A program made the position numbers and the translations under genes. Of a stretch of 59,445 nt of DNA, positions 26,166-35,030 are shown in pieces. The DNA comes from Bacteroidota bacterium. Its GTDB lineage: Bacteria > Bacteroidota > Bacteroidia > Cytophagales > Cyclobacteriaceae. The notes beneath the pieces are model-generated. The model was not told where the DNA came from. It was given only the letters and a program-made list of their open reading frames with translations, and ran no database searches. The stretch covers positions 1-59,445 of the forward strand of contig JABDGP010000010.1 of assembly GCA_013285945.1 (NCBI GenBank), read 5' to 3'. Position 1 is the first letter of the stretch. Each line of letters opens with the position of its first letter.

Positions 26166-26882
26166 GTGTGGAACTTGCTTACTTTATCCAAGCCCAATAG
26201 AAAAGAAGACAAGAAATTAATTACGGCCATCAAGACCATCGCAGGTTTTGCCCCCTCCAACCTGGCCATTTATAGGCTCGCAACGCTTCATAGTAGTAAA
26301 GCCAAAGACATTGATGGCTTTCGTGAATCCAATGAACGGCTCGAATATCTGGGAGATGCTATTTTAGGCGCGGCCGTTGCCGATTATCTTTTTAAAAAAT
26401 ATCCATTTAAAGATGAAGGTTTCCTTACGGAAATCCGCTCCCGCATTGTCAACCGGGAGTCGCTCAATAAACTGGCGCACAAAATCGGGATTGCTTCTAT
26501 AGTGCAATACGATAACCGGAATACGCAACTCCAAAAAGTAATTTTGGGCAACACGCTCGAAGCTCTTGTTGGTGCTGTCTATCTCGACAAAGGCTATTTG
26601 CGCTGCAAAAAATTTGTGATTGATAAATTAATACAACCCTATTTCGACCTTGAAGTGGTTGTCAACTCAGAATCTAACCACAAGAGCAAGGTAATTGAAT
26701 GGGCACAGCGGAACGCCACTGAAATCAAATTTGAGATTACCGAGGCAAAACGTGGTCGCAGTCGCGAATTTTCTGCTGAGGTTATCTTAGGAGGTCAGGT
26801 TTATGGACACGGATTTGGTCTTACCAAGAAAAAGGCCGAGCAAGATGCTGCCGAAAAGACTTGCGTGATGCTGAGTATTTAA
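26166..26882 (+). CDS. rnc: Ribonuclease III
   Basis: The enzyme cleaves double-stranded RNA in rRNA maturation and mRNA turnover. The nuclease signature ERLEYLGDAILGA carries the metal ligands Glu57 and Asp64 (counted from the GTG at 26166), with the second site in LGNTLEALVGAVYLDKG; a double-stranded-RNA-binding domain ends the protein (SREFSAEVILGGQVYGHGFGLTKKKAEQ-type). I prefer the GTG at 26166, four bases after the fabF stop (238 residues), to the ATG at 26118 that overlaps fabF by 44 bases. Confidence 0.95.
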   Translation: MWNLLTLSKPNRKEDKKLITAIKTIAGFAPSNLAIYRLATLHSSKAKDIDGFRESNERLEYLGDAILGAAVADYLFKKYPFKDEGFLTEIRSRIVNRESLNKLAHKIGIASIVQYDNRNTQLQKVILGNTLEALVGAVYLDKGYLRCKKFVIDKLIQPYFDLEVVVNSESNHKSKVIEWAQRNATEIKFEITEAKRGRSREFSAEVILGGQVYGHGFGLTKKKAEQDAAEKTCVMLSI

Positions 26883-26884
26883 CA

Positions 26885-27394
26885 TCATTTGGTCCTCATT
26901 ATCACAATTGATGATAACGCTTTCAGATTTCGTCTTCCCGTTTTTAAGTCTTTCGTAGACACAACCAGGATCGAATCATCCATCTCCGTAATCAATTTTC
27001 CATTTTTTTCGGTAACAACATACACAGATTCTCCAACCGCAGTATTGAACAACTCATTCCACGAATAGACGACCTTATATCCGTCTGAGGCGATAAGGAC
27101 GAAGTAGAATTCACTCAGCACTTTCGGGTTTTCCGACTTTATCTCTGCACTCTGCAAGATTTCTTTCATTAAAACACCCTTCAGGCCTTTTGACTCGCTT
27201 TTCTTTTCACCCAAATGGTTTGTAATCACTAAATCTCCGATCGCAACTTCTTTCCATTTTTTCAAATCGGCAATCTGAATGGTAAGCGGCGAAAACACCT
27301 CGCCTGAAATTGTAAAAGATGAAGTGGGCTTGATTTGTTGCGCGACAGTGAAACTTGTTGTAAACGTGAACAAGATGAAGATTAGCTTTTTCAT
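26885..27394 (-). CDS. Secreted protein with sulfite-oxidase-like molybdopterin-binding fold
   Basis: The 169-residue product has a signal peptide (MKKLIFILFTFTTSFTVAQ) followed by a small domain resembling the oxidoreductase molybdopterin-binding fold: SFTISGEVFSPLTIQIADLKKW, GLKGVLMKEIL, ASDGYKVVYSWNELFNT and a C-terminal LKALSSIVI. It is much shorter than a real sulfite oxidase and I see no conserved active-site cysteine, so it may use the fold without catalysis. It converges on rnc with a gap of two bases and lies downstream of arfB on the minus strand. Confidence 0.6.
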   Translation of the reverse strand: MKKLIFILFTFTTSFTVAQQIKPTSSFTISGEVFSPLTIQIADLKKWKEVAIGDLVITNHLGEKKSESKGLKGVLMKEILQSAEIKSENPKVLSEFYFVLIASDGYKVVYSWNELFNTAVGESVYVVTEKNGKLITEMDDSILVVSTKDLKTGRRNLKALSSIVIMRTK

Positions 27395-27450
27395 AATGTG
27401 AATCTATTAATTCCTTTCATTTGGTTACAACTAGGTCAGGTTAAGTGTCA

Positions 27451-27855
27451 TCACAGTTTCTTTCTCCATTGCTTCTTTTCTGCCATGTGTTTTTTTGTCT
27501 GGATCCGCTTTTGTTTGGATGTTTTCGTCGGCTTGGTGGCTTTACGTGGTTTTGTCACGGCAAAAGCTTTGACGAGCAACTCGTTCAATTTTTGTAATAC
27601 CTCTTCTTTGTTTTGCGTTTGTGACCGGCTCTCCTGAGCAACAAGCATTAGTATTCCGTCTTTGGTTACCCGCGATGCAAGTTTTCTTACCAGCAAGTCT
27701 TTTTGAGCCTGATCAAGAATAGATGAATTAACTACGTCAAACTGCAAAGTAACCTTCGAGTTTACTTTATTTACATTCTGCCCGCCTGGCCCACTGCTTC
27801 GCGAAGTAGTAAAAGTGATTTCGGGGAGAAGCTTCTGTGCCTGAATCATCGACAC
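27451..27855 (-). CDS. arfB: Alternative ribosome-rescue factor ArfB (peptidyl-tRNA hydrolase)
   Basis: This 134-residue protein is related to class I release factors but lacks the codon-recognition domain. The catalytic GGQ is present in SRSSGPGGQNVNKVNSKVTL (residues about 17-36) and the C-terminal tail is strongly basic (KPTKTSKQKRIQTKKHMAEKKQWRKKL region), as needed to enter the empty mRNA channel. ArfB hydrolyses peptidyl-tRNA on ribosomes stalled without a stop codon. Its start codon immediately follows the stop of the exonuclease III gene, so the two are translationally coupled. Confidence 0.95.
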   Translation of the reverse strand: MSMIQAQKLLPEITFTTSRSSGPGGQNVNKVNSKVTLQFDVVNSSILDQAQKDLLVRKLASRVTKDGILMLVAQESRSQTQNKEEVLQKLNELLVKAFAVTKPRKATKPTKTSKQKRIQTKKHMAEKKQWRKKL

Positions 27856-28617
27856 TCACAATTTTATGCCTACAGGGCAATGATCAGAGCCGTGGTATTC
27901 ATTATAAATGTATGCTTCCTTCACTTCGGGCAGAAACTTTGGGTTCACTAGAAAATGGTCAATACGCCAGCCTATATTTTTTTCACGACCGCTGATCACA
28001 AAATTCCAATAGGTGTATTTCACTTCCGTGGGATGAAAATGCCTGAACGTATCTACAAAGCCGGCATTTAATAAAGCGCTGAACGCGTCAATCTCTTGCT
28101 GAGTGTAGCCTGCGCTTTTGTTGTAATTTTCTTTTGGTCGTGCGATGTCAATCGCCTGATGAGCAACATTGAAGTCACCACAGGCAATAACAGGTTTTCT
28201 GCGCATTAACCATTGAAGATATTCGCAAAAAGCTACGTCCCACGTTTGGCGGTAATCGAGCCGCTTCAATCCTTCACCGGCATTGGGCGTGTAAACCGTT
28301 ACCAAAAAAAACTTTCCGTACTCAGCTGTGATTACGCGGCCTTCCTGGTCGTGTTCTTCCAACCCGAGATCGTATGAAACATTTATTGGTTCTTCCTTTG
28401 TAAATATGGCCGTACCTGAATAGCCCTTACGTGCTTTGGACGAGTTGGCAAAAACTTTGTACTCAGGAAGAAGTTCAGCCGTCGAATATACATCTTCGGT
28501 GGAGGCTTTTGTTTCTTGCAGGCACAACATATCAGGTGCCATTGTTCGCACACTGTTTACAAAATCCTTTTTAACAATGGCACGAATACCGTTTACATTC
28601 CAGGAGACCAGGTGCAT
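27856..28617 (-). CDS. xth: Exodeoxyribonuclease III / AP endonuclease
   Basis: The 253-residue enzyme of the exonuclease-endonuclease-phosphatase fold repairs abasic sites and removes 3' blocks. Diagnostic segments are SWNVNGIRA at the N-terminus, the metal ligand Glu in CLQETK, CGDFNVAHQAIDIARP, GWRIDHFLV and the catalytic SDHCPVGI at the C-terminus. The start is the ATG at 28617, divergent from the GSCFA gene at 28674; arfB follows without spacer. Confidence 0.96.
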   Translation of the reverse strand: MHLVSWNVNGIRAIVKKDFVNSVRTMAPDMLCLQETKASTEDVYSTAELLPEYKVFANSSKARKGYSGTAIFTKEEPINVSYDLGLEEHDQEGRVITAEYGKFFLVTVYTPNAGEGLKRLDYRQTWDVAFCEYLQWLMRRKPVIACGDFNVAHQAIDIARPKENYNKSAGYTQQEIDAFSALLNAGFVDTFRHFHPTEVKYTYWNFVISGREKNIGWRIDHFLVNPKFLPEVKEAYIYNEYHGSDHCPVGIKL

Positions 28618-28673
28618 AAGTTCATTTTACTTTTAAAAATAGATACTTTTACTTAAAGGCTTCAGTTTTTTAG

Positions 28674-29663
28674 ATGAAAGAATTTCGTACCGAGCTAATT
28701 CCCGCCAACGCTGCTTCACCCTTCAATTTGAGAGATGGAGTTTTTACCATTGGCTCTTGCTTTGCAGACGCGATAGGCAACCATCTGAGTGCAAACAAAT
28801 TTGACGTATGGAACAACCGCTTTGGCACGATTTATAATCCTGTTTCGATACACCAACTTCTTTCCTTTGTAACTGAAAAGGAATTTCCATCGTCTGAAAG
28901 CTACCTGCAAAACGAAGGGATTCATCTCAACTATCATTTTCATTCGACATTTTCGTCAGTCGCGAAAGACAAACTGGAAGACAAGATCAATGCGGCTGTA
29001 GCTGCTGCAAATGAATTTTTAAAAACTACCAACCGGATCGTTATTACCTATGGAACGGCATTTGTTTACCGGTTGAAGAGTAGCGGGGAAATTGTTGCTA
29101 ATTGCCATAAAGTTCCTTCGGCAAACTTTGATAAATCACTTTTATCAGAAAGCGAGATTACAAAGTCATTTCAGGAATTCTATTCAAAATTGAAGAGAGC
29201 AAACCCTAAATGCAAAATCATCCTGACGGTAAGCCCGGTCCGGCATTTGAAGGATACGTTGGAGTTAAATGCAGTAAGCAAATCTATTTTAAGACTAGCA
29301 TGTCATTCGATAATAAGTCAATTTTCTGACGTTGAATATTTCCCGGCTTATGAAATTTTGCTTGATGACCTGCGAGACTACCGGTTTTATAAGTCAGATC
29401 GCCTTCACCCGACGGATGAGGCAGTAGAATATATTTGGGAGAAATTTGTTGCCGCTTATATTGATAATTCTTCACAACAGTTTATCAAAAGCTGGACAGA
29501 AATCAAGAAGGATTTAGAACATAAACCTTTTCATCCTGAATCAGATCGGCACCGGAGATTTTTAAAGTCTGTGGTAAGTAAGTTAGAGAACTTGCAAACC
29601 GTTACTGACGTATCAAAAGAAATTCAGGAAGTGCAGTTCTTGATCCAAAATCATAAATCCTAA
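28674..29663 (+). CDS. GSCFA domain-containing protein
   Basis: The 329-residue protein carries the eponymous GSCFA motif in [12 protein letters not shown] (residues about 24-35), followed by [27 protein letters not shown] and the C-terminal [18 protein letters not shown] with the Asp-x-x-His pattern. The block layout is that of SGNH-hydrolase-like enzymes (Ser, Gly, Asn, His), so an esterase role is plausible, but no substrate is established. No signal peptide is seen. It is 14 bases upstream of the DUF255 gene and probably co-transcribed with it. Confidence 0.92.
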   Translation: MKEFRTELIPANAASPFNLRDGVFTIGSCFADAIGNHLSANKFDVWNNRFGTIYNPVSIHQLLSFVTEKEFPSSESYLQNEGIHLNYHFHSTFSSVAKDKLEDKINAAVAAANEFLKTTNRIVITYGTAFVYRLKSSGEIVANCHKVPSANFDKSLLSESEITKSFQEFYSKLKRANPKCKIILTVSPVRHLKDTLELNAVSKSILRLACHSIISQFSDVEYFPAYEILLDDLRDYRFYKSDRLHPTDEAVEYIWEKFVAAYIDNSSQQFIKSWTEIKKDLEHKPFHPESDRHRRFLKSVVSKLENLQTVTDVSKEIQEVQFLIQNHKS

Positions 29664-29677
29664 TTTTAAAATCTAAA

Positions 29678-31690
29678 ATGCCTAACAAACTCATTCATTC
29701 CACTTCGCCTTACCTTTTGCAGCATGCGCACAACCCGGTGGATTGGCAGGAATGGGGAACAGAAGCTCTGGCAGATGCAAAAAAAACTGACAAGCCTATT
29801 TTAGTGAGTATCGGTTACTCTTCATGTCACTGGTGTCATGTGATGGAACGCGAATCGTTTGAGAACAAAGATGTAGCGAAGGTGATGAACGAAAGTTTCA
29901 TTTGCATTAAAGTTGATCGTGAAGAGCGGCCGGATATTGATCAAATTTATATGGATGCGGTGCAGGCGATGGGTGTGCATGGTGGCTGGCCATTGAATGT
30001 TTTTCTTACACCCGATCAAAAACCTTTTTATGGCGGTACCTATTTTCCCTCGCAGAATTGGGTAAGGCTATTGGCACAAATTGCCAAAACATTTGAAGTG
30101 AAGCGAGATGAGATCAACCAATCAGCCAATGATTTAACAAATCATCTTCAGACAAGTGACCTTCAGCGTTTCGCGAAAAATAAGCACAAAAATTTTGATC
30201 AGACTCAACTCGATCAAATGTTCGGTATTCTTCAATCCAAGTTCGACAAGACTTGGGGAGGAATAGAAAAAGCACCAAAATTTGTAATGCCCACGGTGTG
30301 GCTTTGGTTGCTGCGCTATCATTTTGTCTCGAAGAATAATGAGGCGCTTGATATGGTTTTGCTTACGCTAAAGAAAATGACTCAAGGCGGATTGTATGAT
30401 CAATTAGGTGGAGGGTTCTCTCGCTACTCGGTGGACGGCGAATGGTTTGCGCCTCACTTTGAGAAAATGTTGTACGACAATGCACAGCTTTTGAGTTTGT
30501 ATGCTGAGGCTTATGCTGTTACGAAAGACGAGGAATTTAAGTCTGTAGTTTATGAAACGGTAGGATGGCTTGGGCGTGAGATGACACACCCGGATGGTGG
30601 ATTTTATTCTGCGCTTGATGCAGACAGCGAAGGCATAGAAGGGAAATTCTATGCATGGACACACCAAGAAATCGCTGAAGCTGTAAGTGATGAGCATTCG
30701 GTGATGCCCGAATATTTTAATACTACGAAAGAAGGTAATTGGGAACATGGACTAAATATTTTATTGCGCAGCGATACAGACGAGCAGTTTTCACAAAGCC
30801 ATGACAGCAAGCAAGAATTCGTTGCTTTAGTAAAATCAGGAAAGGAAAAAATGTTTGCTTATCGCGAAAGGAAAATCCGACCAACATTGGATGATAAGAT
30901 CCTAACCGGATGGAATATGATGACTGTGCATGGGCTACTTGATTGCTACAAAGCTTTTGGTGACTCCATGTTTCTTGAGTTGGCTTTGAAAAATATTTTC
31001 TTCATTGAAAAAAATTTGATCCATGATGGCCGTGCCTTTCGCGCTTTCAAAAATAATCGGTCGGCTACCGAAGGATTTCTTGAGGATTATGCTTTTTTAA
31101 TTCAGGCGTATACTTCTTTGTACCAAGTTACTTTTAATGAAAAGTTTCTGAGCGAAGCTGAACGATGGATGGATTATGTCTTGAAAAATTTCTGGGATCA
31201 GGACGAATTGTATTTTCATTTTACTTCCAAAACAGCAGAACACCTTATTGCAAAAAAGAAAGAAGTATTTGATAATGTGATTCCATCGTCCAATTCGGTG
31301 ATGGCTCGAAATCTTTTTCATTTGGGTATTATACTCGATAAGGATGAATGGAAACAGATGGCCATCGAAATGACTTCTAAACTGTCTTCGATCATTTCTT
31401 CAGAGCCTGTTTATATGTCAAACTGGGGAATCTTATTTTCTGAAATAACGCAGGGCATGAATGAGGTTGTTATTGTTGGTGATGAGGTTGAGAAAACCAG
31501 AAAGGAAATTCAGGAGCATTATTTCCCTTTTGCATTGAATCTTGGAACCAAATCTAAAAGCAACCTTGCCTTGTTCGAGGGCCGCGAACCTAAAGCTGGA
31601 CGAACGATGATTTACGTTTGTCGCGATAAAGTTTGTCAGTTGCCTGTAACCACTGTGAAAGACGCTGTCGAGCAAATCTTGTCAGAATGA
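29678..31690 (+). CDS. Thioredoxin-domain protein of the YyaL/DUF255 family
   Basis: The 670-residue protein begins with a DUF255 thioredoxin-like domain: [17 protein letters not shown], then the CxxC pair Cys50/Cys53 in [14 protein letters not shown], and [23 protein letters not shown]. The remaining 500 residues form an alpha/alpha toroid related to glycoside hydrolases and N-acylglucosamine epimerases ([34 protein letters not shown]). It is homologous to human SPATA20. The cellular role in bacteria is not established. It is cytoplasmic by sequence. Confidence 0.95.
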   Translation: MPNKLIHSTSPYLLQHAHNPVDWQEWGTEALADAKKTDKPILVSIGYSSCHWCHVMERESFENKDVAKVMNESFICIKVDREERPDIDQIYMDAVQAMGVHGGWPLNVFLTPDQKPFYGGTYFPSQNWVRLLAQIAKTFEVKRDEINQSANDLTNHLQTSDLQRFAKNKHKNFDQTQLDQMFGILQSKFDKTWGGIEKAPKFVMPTVWLWLLRYHFVSKNNEALDMVLLTLKKMTQGGLYDQLGGGFSRYSVDGEWFAPHFEKMLYDNAQLLSLYAEAYAVTKDEEFKSVVYETVGWLGREMTHPDGGFYSALDADSEGIEGKFYAWTHQEIAEAVSDEHSVMPEYFNTTKEGNWEHGLNILLRSDTDEQFSQSHDSKQEFVALVKSGKEKMFAYRERKIRPTLDDKILTGWNMMTVHGLLDCYKAFGDSMFLELALKNIFFIEKNLIHDGRAFRAFKNNRSATEGFLEDYAFLIQAYTSLYQVTFNEKFLSEAERWMDYVLKNFWDQDELYFHFTSKTAEHLIAKKKEVFDNVIPSSNSVMARNLFHLGIILDKDEWKQMAIEMTSKLSSIISSEPVYMSNWGILFSEITQGMNEVVIVGDEVEKTRKEIQEHYFPFALNLGTKSKSNLALFEGREPKAGRTMIYVCRDKVCQLPVTTVKDAVEQILSE

Positions 31691-31698
31691 GAAATTTT

Positions 31699-31717
31699 AA
31701 TTTCAACTATTGAAATT
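31699..31717 (+). repeat. Short AT-rich hairpin between genes
   Basis: AATTTCAA (31699-31706) and TTGAAATT (31710-31717) form a perfect 8-bp stem with a three-base loop, eight bases after the DUF255 stop and eight before the next start. No T-run follows; a processing or weak attenuation role is possible but unproven. Confidence 0.4.
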
Positions 31718-31725
31718 TATTAGGA

Positions 31726-33300
31726 ATGGAAGAAAACAGGATCGATAGAACTACTAAAGCAGTTTTTTGGCTCATTTTTTTAGCTACTGCAGTTCGGCTG
31801 TTTTTGGCTACACAGCTTGAACTTGGCAATGACGAAGTGTATTATTGGACATACGCGTTGTATCCCGACTGGAGTCACTTTGATCACCCGCCCATGATTG
31901 GAATAATGACTCAGCTTTTTTCACTGAATCTTTTTCTGTCTAATGATTTTTTTCTTCGGCTGGGGCCGATTGTCTTATCGGCGGCCAGTACATGGATAAT
32001 TTATAAGATTGGCACAAAAATTAAAAACCCAAAGGCTGGACTTTACGCGGCTTTTCTTTTTACCGGATCAATTTATTGTTCGATCATCAGCGGGTTCTCG
32101 CTCACACCCGATGCACCGCTGGTTTTCTTTTGGCTACTCGCGATGTTATTGATGATTGACTTTTTGCCTAGCAAGGAGATTACAAATAGAGAGCGAAAAA
32201 AAATTGCTTTGTTTGGATTGATAGCCGGCCTCGCTATGCTTTCAAAATATCAGGCAGCATTTTTATGGATTGGAGTTTTTATCTACGTCATTTTATATAG
32301 TCGTCAGTGGCTGAAAGAATACTCGTTTTATCTTGCGGGATTTATCTCAGCCATCGTTCTTACCCCACTCTTGATTTGGAATGTTGAAAACAACTTTATC
32401 AGTTTCACTTTTCATACAGCTCGTGTGGCTCCCACATTTGAGTTTCGACTTGATTATTTTCTTACCGAAATTTTAGGACAGGTAGCATACAATAATCCGG
32501 TTAACTATGTGCTTATTGTTGTCGCATTAATCTCTCTTTTTAAAAAGAGAGATTTGATTGAATCCGAATATCTGAGGATTCTATTATTAATGGCCGCACC
32601 ACTTTGGCTTGTGTTCACCAGTTTTTCAATCTTTAGAGCAACGTTGCCCCATTGGACTAGCCCGGCATTTCTTCCGCTGATTTTGATAGCGGCTGTTTAT
32701 TGGAGCAATCGCCCGATTGAAAATCAAAAGAGAGTTTTTTTCTGGATTAAGCTTCCTTCTTATTTCCTTGGTACGTTGTTGATCATTGCTCTTTGGCTGA
32801 TCAATTATTCACCATTGCAGTTAGGAAAGAAATCGAGTGTAACTGATTTTGGCGAAGATGATTTCACCCAAGATCTTTACGGATGGAATCAGGTTGGAAA
32901 CGCATTTGAGAATATTTCAAGTAGTGAAGAAAAGCTTGGGACGATGCCAAAAGACGCGGGCATCGTTTCATTTAAATGGTTTCCTGGTGCTCACCTCGAC
33001 TTCTACGTTGCGCATCCGAGAAAGCGAAATTTATTTTTAATCGGAGAGATGAATGACATTCATAAATATGGATGGATCAACAATAAGCGTGGAGGCTTGC
33101 AGAAAGGGAGCGATTATTACCATATTGCCGTAAGCAATCTTTACAAAGACCCTAATGAGCTATTTAAAAACTACTTCGAAAAAATCGAACCCATTGACAC
33201 CGTTGAAATAAAACGTGCAGGAAAGACAATGCGCTATGCGTTTTTTTATAGATTGAAAAATTATAATGGAGGCTTTACCAACCCGTTACCCAGCCCATGA
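31726..33300 (+). CDS. Glycosyltransferase family 39 / ArnT-like membrane protein
   Basis: The 524-residue protein has about 11-12 transmembrane helices and the GT-C motif of dolichyl-phosphate-mannose/ArnT-type transferases in the first loop: LGNDEVYYWTYALYPDWSHFDHPPMIG, with catalytic acidic residues in the NDE. These enzymes take a sugar from a polyprenyl-phosphate donor and act on the outer face of the inner membrane. A soluble C-terminal part of about 130 residues follows. Its stop overlaps the start of the gtrA-like gene by four bases, a known flippase/transferase pairing. Confidence 0.92.
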   Translation: MEENRIDRTTKAVFWLIFLATAVRLFLATQLELGNDEVYYWTYALYPDWSHFDHPPMIGIMTQLFSLNLFLSNDFFLRLGPIVLSAASTWIIYKIGTKIKNPKAGLYAAFLFTGSIYCSIISGFSLTPDAPLVFFWLLAMLLMIDFLPSKEITNRERKKIALFGLIAGLAMLSKYQAAFLWIGVFIYVILYSRQWLKEYSFYLAGFISAIVLTPLLIWNVENNFISFTFHTARVAPTFEFRLDYFLTEILGQVAYNNPVNYVLIVVALISLFKKRDLIESEYLRILLLMAAPLWLVFTSFSIFRATLPHWTSPAFLPLILIAAVYWSNRPIENQKRVFFWIKLPSYFLGTLLIIALWLINYSPLQLGKKSSVTDFGEDDFTQDLYGWNQVGNAFENISSSEEKLGTMPKDAGIVSFKWFPGAHLDFYVAHPRKRNLFLIGEMNDIHKYGWINNKRGGLQKGSDYYHIAVSNLYKDPNELFKNYFEKIEPIDTVEIKRAGKTMRYAFFYRLKNYNGGFTNPLPSP

Positions 33301-33689
33301 TTGAGCACAACGAAGCGCTTCTGTTGAAATTTCTAAAGTTTGGGTCGGTTGGTCTCTCGGGAATGGCCGTTGATTTTGGAGTTACTATCTTGTTCAAGGA
33401 GAAACTCAATGTTAATAAATACGCAGCGAACACGCTGGGATTTTTTTCGGCAGCGACAAGCAATTTTTTTCTAAATCGCTTGTGGACATTTCAAAGCAAC
33501 GATCCTGATGTAGCGCTTCAGTATTTTAAATTCTTGACCATGTCGACCGTTGGCGTTTTACTGAGCAATGCCATCATTTACTTGTTGCACGGCCGGATGA
33601 AGTGGAACTTCTATTTTGCAAAACTGATATCCATAGCGCTGGTTCTCTTTTGGAATTTTTTTGCCAGCTATTTCTTCACTTTCAAATAA
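33297..33689 (+). CDS. GtrA family membrane protein
   Basis: This 130-residue protein has four transmembrane helices and the GtrA pattern: LLKFLKFGSVGLSGMAVDFGVTILF, NKYAANTLGFFSAATSNFFLNRLWTF and the C-terminal ALVLFWNFFASYFFTFK. GtrA proteins are thought to flip or handle polyprenyl-phosphate sugars. The four-base ATGA overlap with the ArnT-like gene shows translational coupling and supports a shared glycan-modification role, with the GT2 enzyme at 14.5 kb as a possible donor-making partner (inference). Confidence 0.93.
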   Translation: MIEHNEALLLKFLKFGSVGLSGMAVDFGVTILFKEKLNVNKYAANTLGFFSAATSNFFLNRLWTFQSNDPDVALQYFKFLTMSTVGVLLSNAIIYLLHGRMKWNFYFAKLISIALVLFWNFFASYFFTFK

Positions 33690-33690
33690 A

Positions 33691-33719
33691 AAAGCTACCT
33701 GCCTGAACGCAGATAGCTT
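33691..33719 (-). terminator. Terminator between convergent gtrA-like and SRPBCC genes
   Basis: GCTACCTGC (33694-33702) pairs with GCAGATAGC (33709-33717) with one C-A mismatch and a six-base loop. Read on the minus strand, the stem is followed by a run of six T residues, so it mainly ends the SRPBCC transcript; it may also work in the other direction. Confidence 0.75.
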
Positions 33720-33741
33720 CATTTGAATTCTTGAATCTAAA

Positions 33742-34347
33742 TTACTTTGTAGTCTTAGTGGAGTCTGCTGGTGCCGGACTTTCAGTCTTTGGCTGGCTTT
33801 CGGCTACTGACTTTAATTTATTCAGTCCCTTTTCATAGTCAGGACCGATCATTCCATCCATAAACATACCAACTACTTTATACATGGCTGCAGAAGTCAT
33901 TCCTACTTCACTTACATCACCATCATAAGTCCAGGTTACTTTAGTGCCGCCTTCAGCCGGCTCCAGATTAATATCGCTGGTATATGTTCCTGCCATATCA
34001 CCAAACTGCAAGCCGGTTTTCAGGTGCTTATCTTGTACACTTTCGATGATCCATTGTGCACCGTTCCCTACGTTATCGTTTTCACTAGTCCAACTCATTT
34101 TAGCGCCTACGCCAGTCTCAGGTCCTTCAAATGAGTATTTTGCATTAGGATCAATTTCGGCCCAGGGCGACCATTTTTTGAAATTCTTGAAACTGTTAAT
34201 TTCCTGAAAGATAGCCGCCGGCTGTGCGTTGATAACAATAGAGCGTTCCACATGAGATTTAGGTGAGAGAAAAGCTGCAACGATAGCGATGAGGGCAACA
34301 AGACCCACGATTACTATACCTACAATTTTAAGGGCTTTTGTTTTCAT
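33742..34347 (-). CDS. Membrane-anchored SRPBCC (START-like) protein
   Basis: The 201-residue protein has an N-terminal membrane anchor (LKIVGIVIVGLVALIAIVAAFL, about 5-27), then a polyketide-cyclase-like SRPBCC domain: SHVERSIVINAQPAAIFQEINSFKNFKKWSPWAEIDPNAKYSFEG is the classic start, and GGTKVTWTYDGDV the later strand pair. A low-complexity Ser/Pro/Thr/Lys tail ends it. SRPBCC domains bind hydrophobic ligands; none can be named here. It converges on the GtrA gene and is divergent from the membrane gene at 34457. Confidence 0.88.
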   Translation of the reverse strand: MKTKALKIVGIVIVGLVALIAIVAAFLSPKSHVERSIVINAQPAAIFQEINSFKNFKKWSPWAEIDPNAKYSFEGPETGVGAKMSWTSENDNVGNGAQWIIESVQDKHLKTGLQFGDMAGTYTSDINLEPAEGGTKVTWTYDGDVSEVGMTSAAMYKVVGMFMDGMIGPDYEKGLNKLKSVAESQPKTESPAPADSTKTTK

Positions 34348-34456
34348 GGTTAAGATTGTTTGTGTATGAGTTCGAAGATAGGAAAATAATTACCTCCTAA
34401 AAAATTGGATGTGAATGCAAAAATTTCAAAATTCGAGCAAGCTAAACCCTAACTAC

Positions 34457-34909
34457 ATGAGCTTTTTTGACAATCCAAATCGCATTCCCGAAAATTATGG
34501 CTTGCGTATCGCAGTCGGCTTGATCGTTTATTTTATGGCGATGCATTTTGCCGGGCTTGGCCACCATGTGGAACTTCGTTTGCTCAACTTGTTTATCCTT
34601 GCCGCGGGAATTTACTTCGGTCTGAAGAAATTCAAAGAGACTCATGGCCAGCATATGAATTATTTTCGTGCGTTGGTGACTGGCGTTGCTATTGGCGCTA
34701 TTGGCTCTTTGGTATTTGCCTTGTTCATGTTTATCTATATGAAAGCCGATGCAAACATGATGCAATCGATCATTGATAATGAACCTATGGGTCGTTACCT
34801 CAATGCGTATATGGCTTCTTTTATTATTGCCCTCGAAGGAGTTTTCTCAGGTCTGCTGGTAACCTTTGTGTTGCTAAACTACTTTTCGACCGATGAAGTA
34901 GGGCAGTAG
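34457..34909 (+). CDS. DUF4199-like membrane protein
   Basis: From the ATG at 34457 the product has 150 residues with four transmembrane segments (YGLRIAVGLIVYFMAMHFAG; LRLLNLFILAAGIYFGLKKF; FRALVTGVAIGAIGSLVFALFMFIYM; FIIALEGVFSGLLVTFVLLNYF). The helix layout and the loop between helices 3 and 4 resemble DUF4199 and the two tandem genes at 13.4-14.5 kb, but similarity is by pattern only. An in-frame ATG at 34415 would add 14 polar residues and is less likely. Function unknown. Confidence 0.72.
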   Translation: MSFFDNPNRIPENYGLRIAVGLIVYFMAMHFAGLGHHVELRLLNLFILAAGIYFGLKKFKETHGQHMNYFRALVTGVAIGAIGSLVFALFMFIYMKADANMMQSIIDNEPMGRYLNAYMASFIIALEGVFSGLLVTFVLLNYFSTDEVGQ

Positions 34910-35030
34910 CCGATAAGTCAATCGTTAATTGGTAATAGGAATTTGACTGAACTGACGCTTATTTAGCCAGTAACTTTTAGCTATTAACCAAGGCCTAAAA
35001 TCCCTAAATTGCGCCCTCATTTTTCATACT

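Noticed and set aside
25556-26269. 237-codon open frame on the minus strand across fabF and rnc
   Set aside because: It mirrors the conserved fabF coding sequence, including the catalytic histidine motifs, and has no domain of its own.
34910-35030. Short AT-rich phrases such as CAATCGTTAATTGG and GCTATTAACC as a regulatory repeat
   Set aside because: Similar phrases before the tmRNA and near 18.96 kb are low-complexity and share no fixed length, spacing or pairing; left as background.
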